A DNA stretch of 5,311 nt from a bacterium (GTDB lineage: Bacteria > Eremiobacterota > Eremiobacteria > Baltobacterales > Baltobacteraceae). The stretch lies in assembly GCA_021784715.1 (NCBI GenBank), contig JAJYHP010000044.1:1-5311 (forward strand), read 5' to 3'. This document shows, in pieces, positions 5,133 through 5,311 of this stretch. Both the position numbers and the translations under genes were made by a program. The first letter of the stretch is position 1, and every line of letters starts with the position of its first letter. The notes beneath the pieces were generated by a model, which saw only the letters and a program-made list of their open reading frames with translations, searched no databases and was not told the DNA's origin.

Positions 5133-5311
5133 GTGAACGAGAAGAAAAACGTAGCGAACCGACAAGCAGCCTCGATGGCGCGCGCGAGCGCAAACCTCGC
5201 AGCGGGCGATTTCGTGCGCAGCGTGTGGTTGGAGATGAAGCGCGTGACCTGGCCGACGCGTGACGAATGGGTCGGCGCAACCGTGCTGACGATCGGCCTC
5301 GTGGTCTGCCT
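5133..5311 (+). CDS. secE: Preprotein translocase subunit SecE, 3'-truncated by the window edge
   Basis: The first 59 residues of SecE, the small essential subunit that clamps SecY in the Sec translocon at the inner membrane. A polar, poorly conserved N terminus of about 26 residues is followed by the signature amphipathic region FVRSVWLEMKRVTWPTRDEW (27-46), containing the family motif K-V-x-W-P-T-R-x-E. The transmembrane helix then begins (GATVLTIGLVVC) and runs off the right edge. Start choice is uncertain: tandem in-frame GTG codons at 5130 and 5133 follow a purine-rich stretch (GAAAGACGAGA), while an in-frame ATG at 5175 has no Shine-Dalgarno. I prefer 5133. The context downstream of rpmG and tRNA-Trp supports the call, and nusG is expected next. 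Confidence 0.95.
   Translation, partial: MNEKKNVANRQAASMARASANLAAGDFVRSVWLEMKRVTWPTRDEWVGATVLTIGLVVC

Noticed and set aside
1..5311. CRISPR array, insertion sequence, attachment site or phage/defence module
   Set aside because: No regularly spaced repeats, transposase, integrase or terminal inverted repeats were seen; both tRNA genes have ordinary 3' flanks with no duplicated tRNA end.

Overview
This is a GC-rich bacterial chromosome segment in which a cyclic-di-GMP signalling cluster runs into the start of a conserved translation/secretion operon. The lineage cannot be fixed from the sequence. Codon usage and gene content (Rcp-type response regulator, EAL and HD-GYP proteins, Cys-rich L33, the rpmG-tRNA-Trp-secE order) fit a high-GC non-model phylum; Eremiobacterota/WPS-2-like is my impression only.

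Left part (1-2473, + strand): the C-terminal part of a single-domain Rcp1/CheY-like response regulator overlaps by 4 bases (ATGA) a 696-residue REC-PAS-GGDEF-EAL protein. The pair looks like the output end of a phosphorelay whose sensor kinase probably lies just left of the window. The GGDEF domain has a broken signature (GEDLF). The EAL domain keeps its metal and catalytic residues, so the protein is predicted to be a c-di-GMP phosphodiesterase.

Middle (2478-4670): a free methionine-(R)-sulfoxide reductase (msrC/fRMsr) on the minus strand ends only 4 bases from the EAL gene. About 90 bases away, a 541-residue GAF-GGDEF-HD-GYP protein is divergently transcribed. Its GGDEF domain is even more degenerate (GGDAF, both metal-site Asp positions changed), while the HD-GYP site is intact. 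Both c-di-GMP enzymes therefore appear to be degradation-only, one sensing a phosphorelay plus a PAS cue and the other a GAF cue.

Right part (4683-5311, + strand): tRNA-Arg(CCT) with an unusually weak anticodon stem is followed by a short terminator-like hairpin. Next come a promoter candidate, a leader with a second hairpin, rpmG (L33), tRNA-Trp(CCA) and the 5' part of secE. This is the familiar head of the secE-nusG-rplKAJL region. No mobile element, CRISPR array or new defence system is visible. The most unusual points are the two independently broken GGDEF domains, the odd tRNA-Arg and the two hairpins upstream of rpmG.
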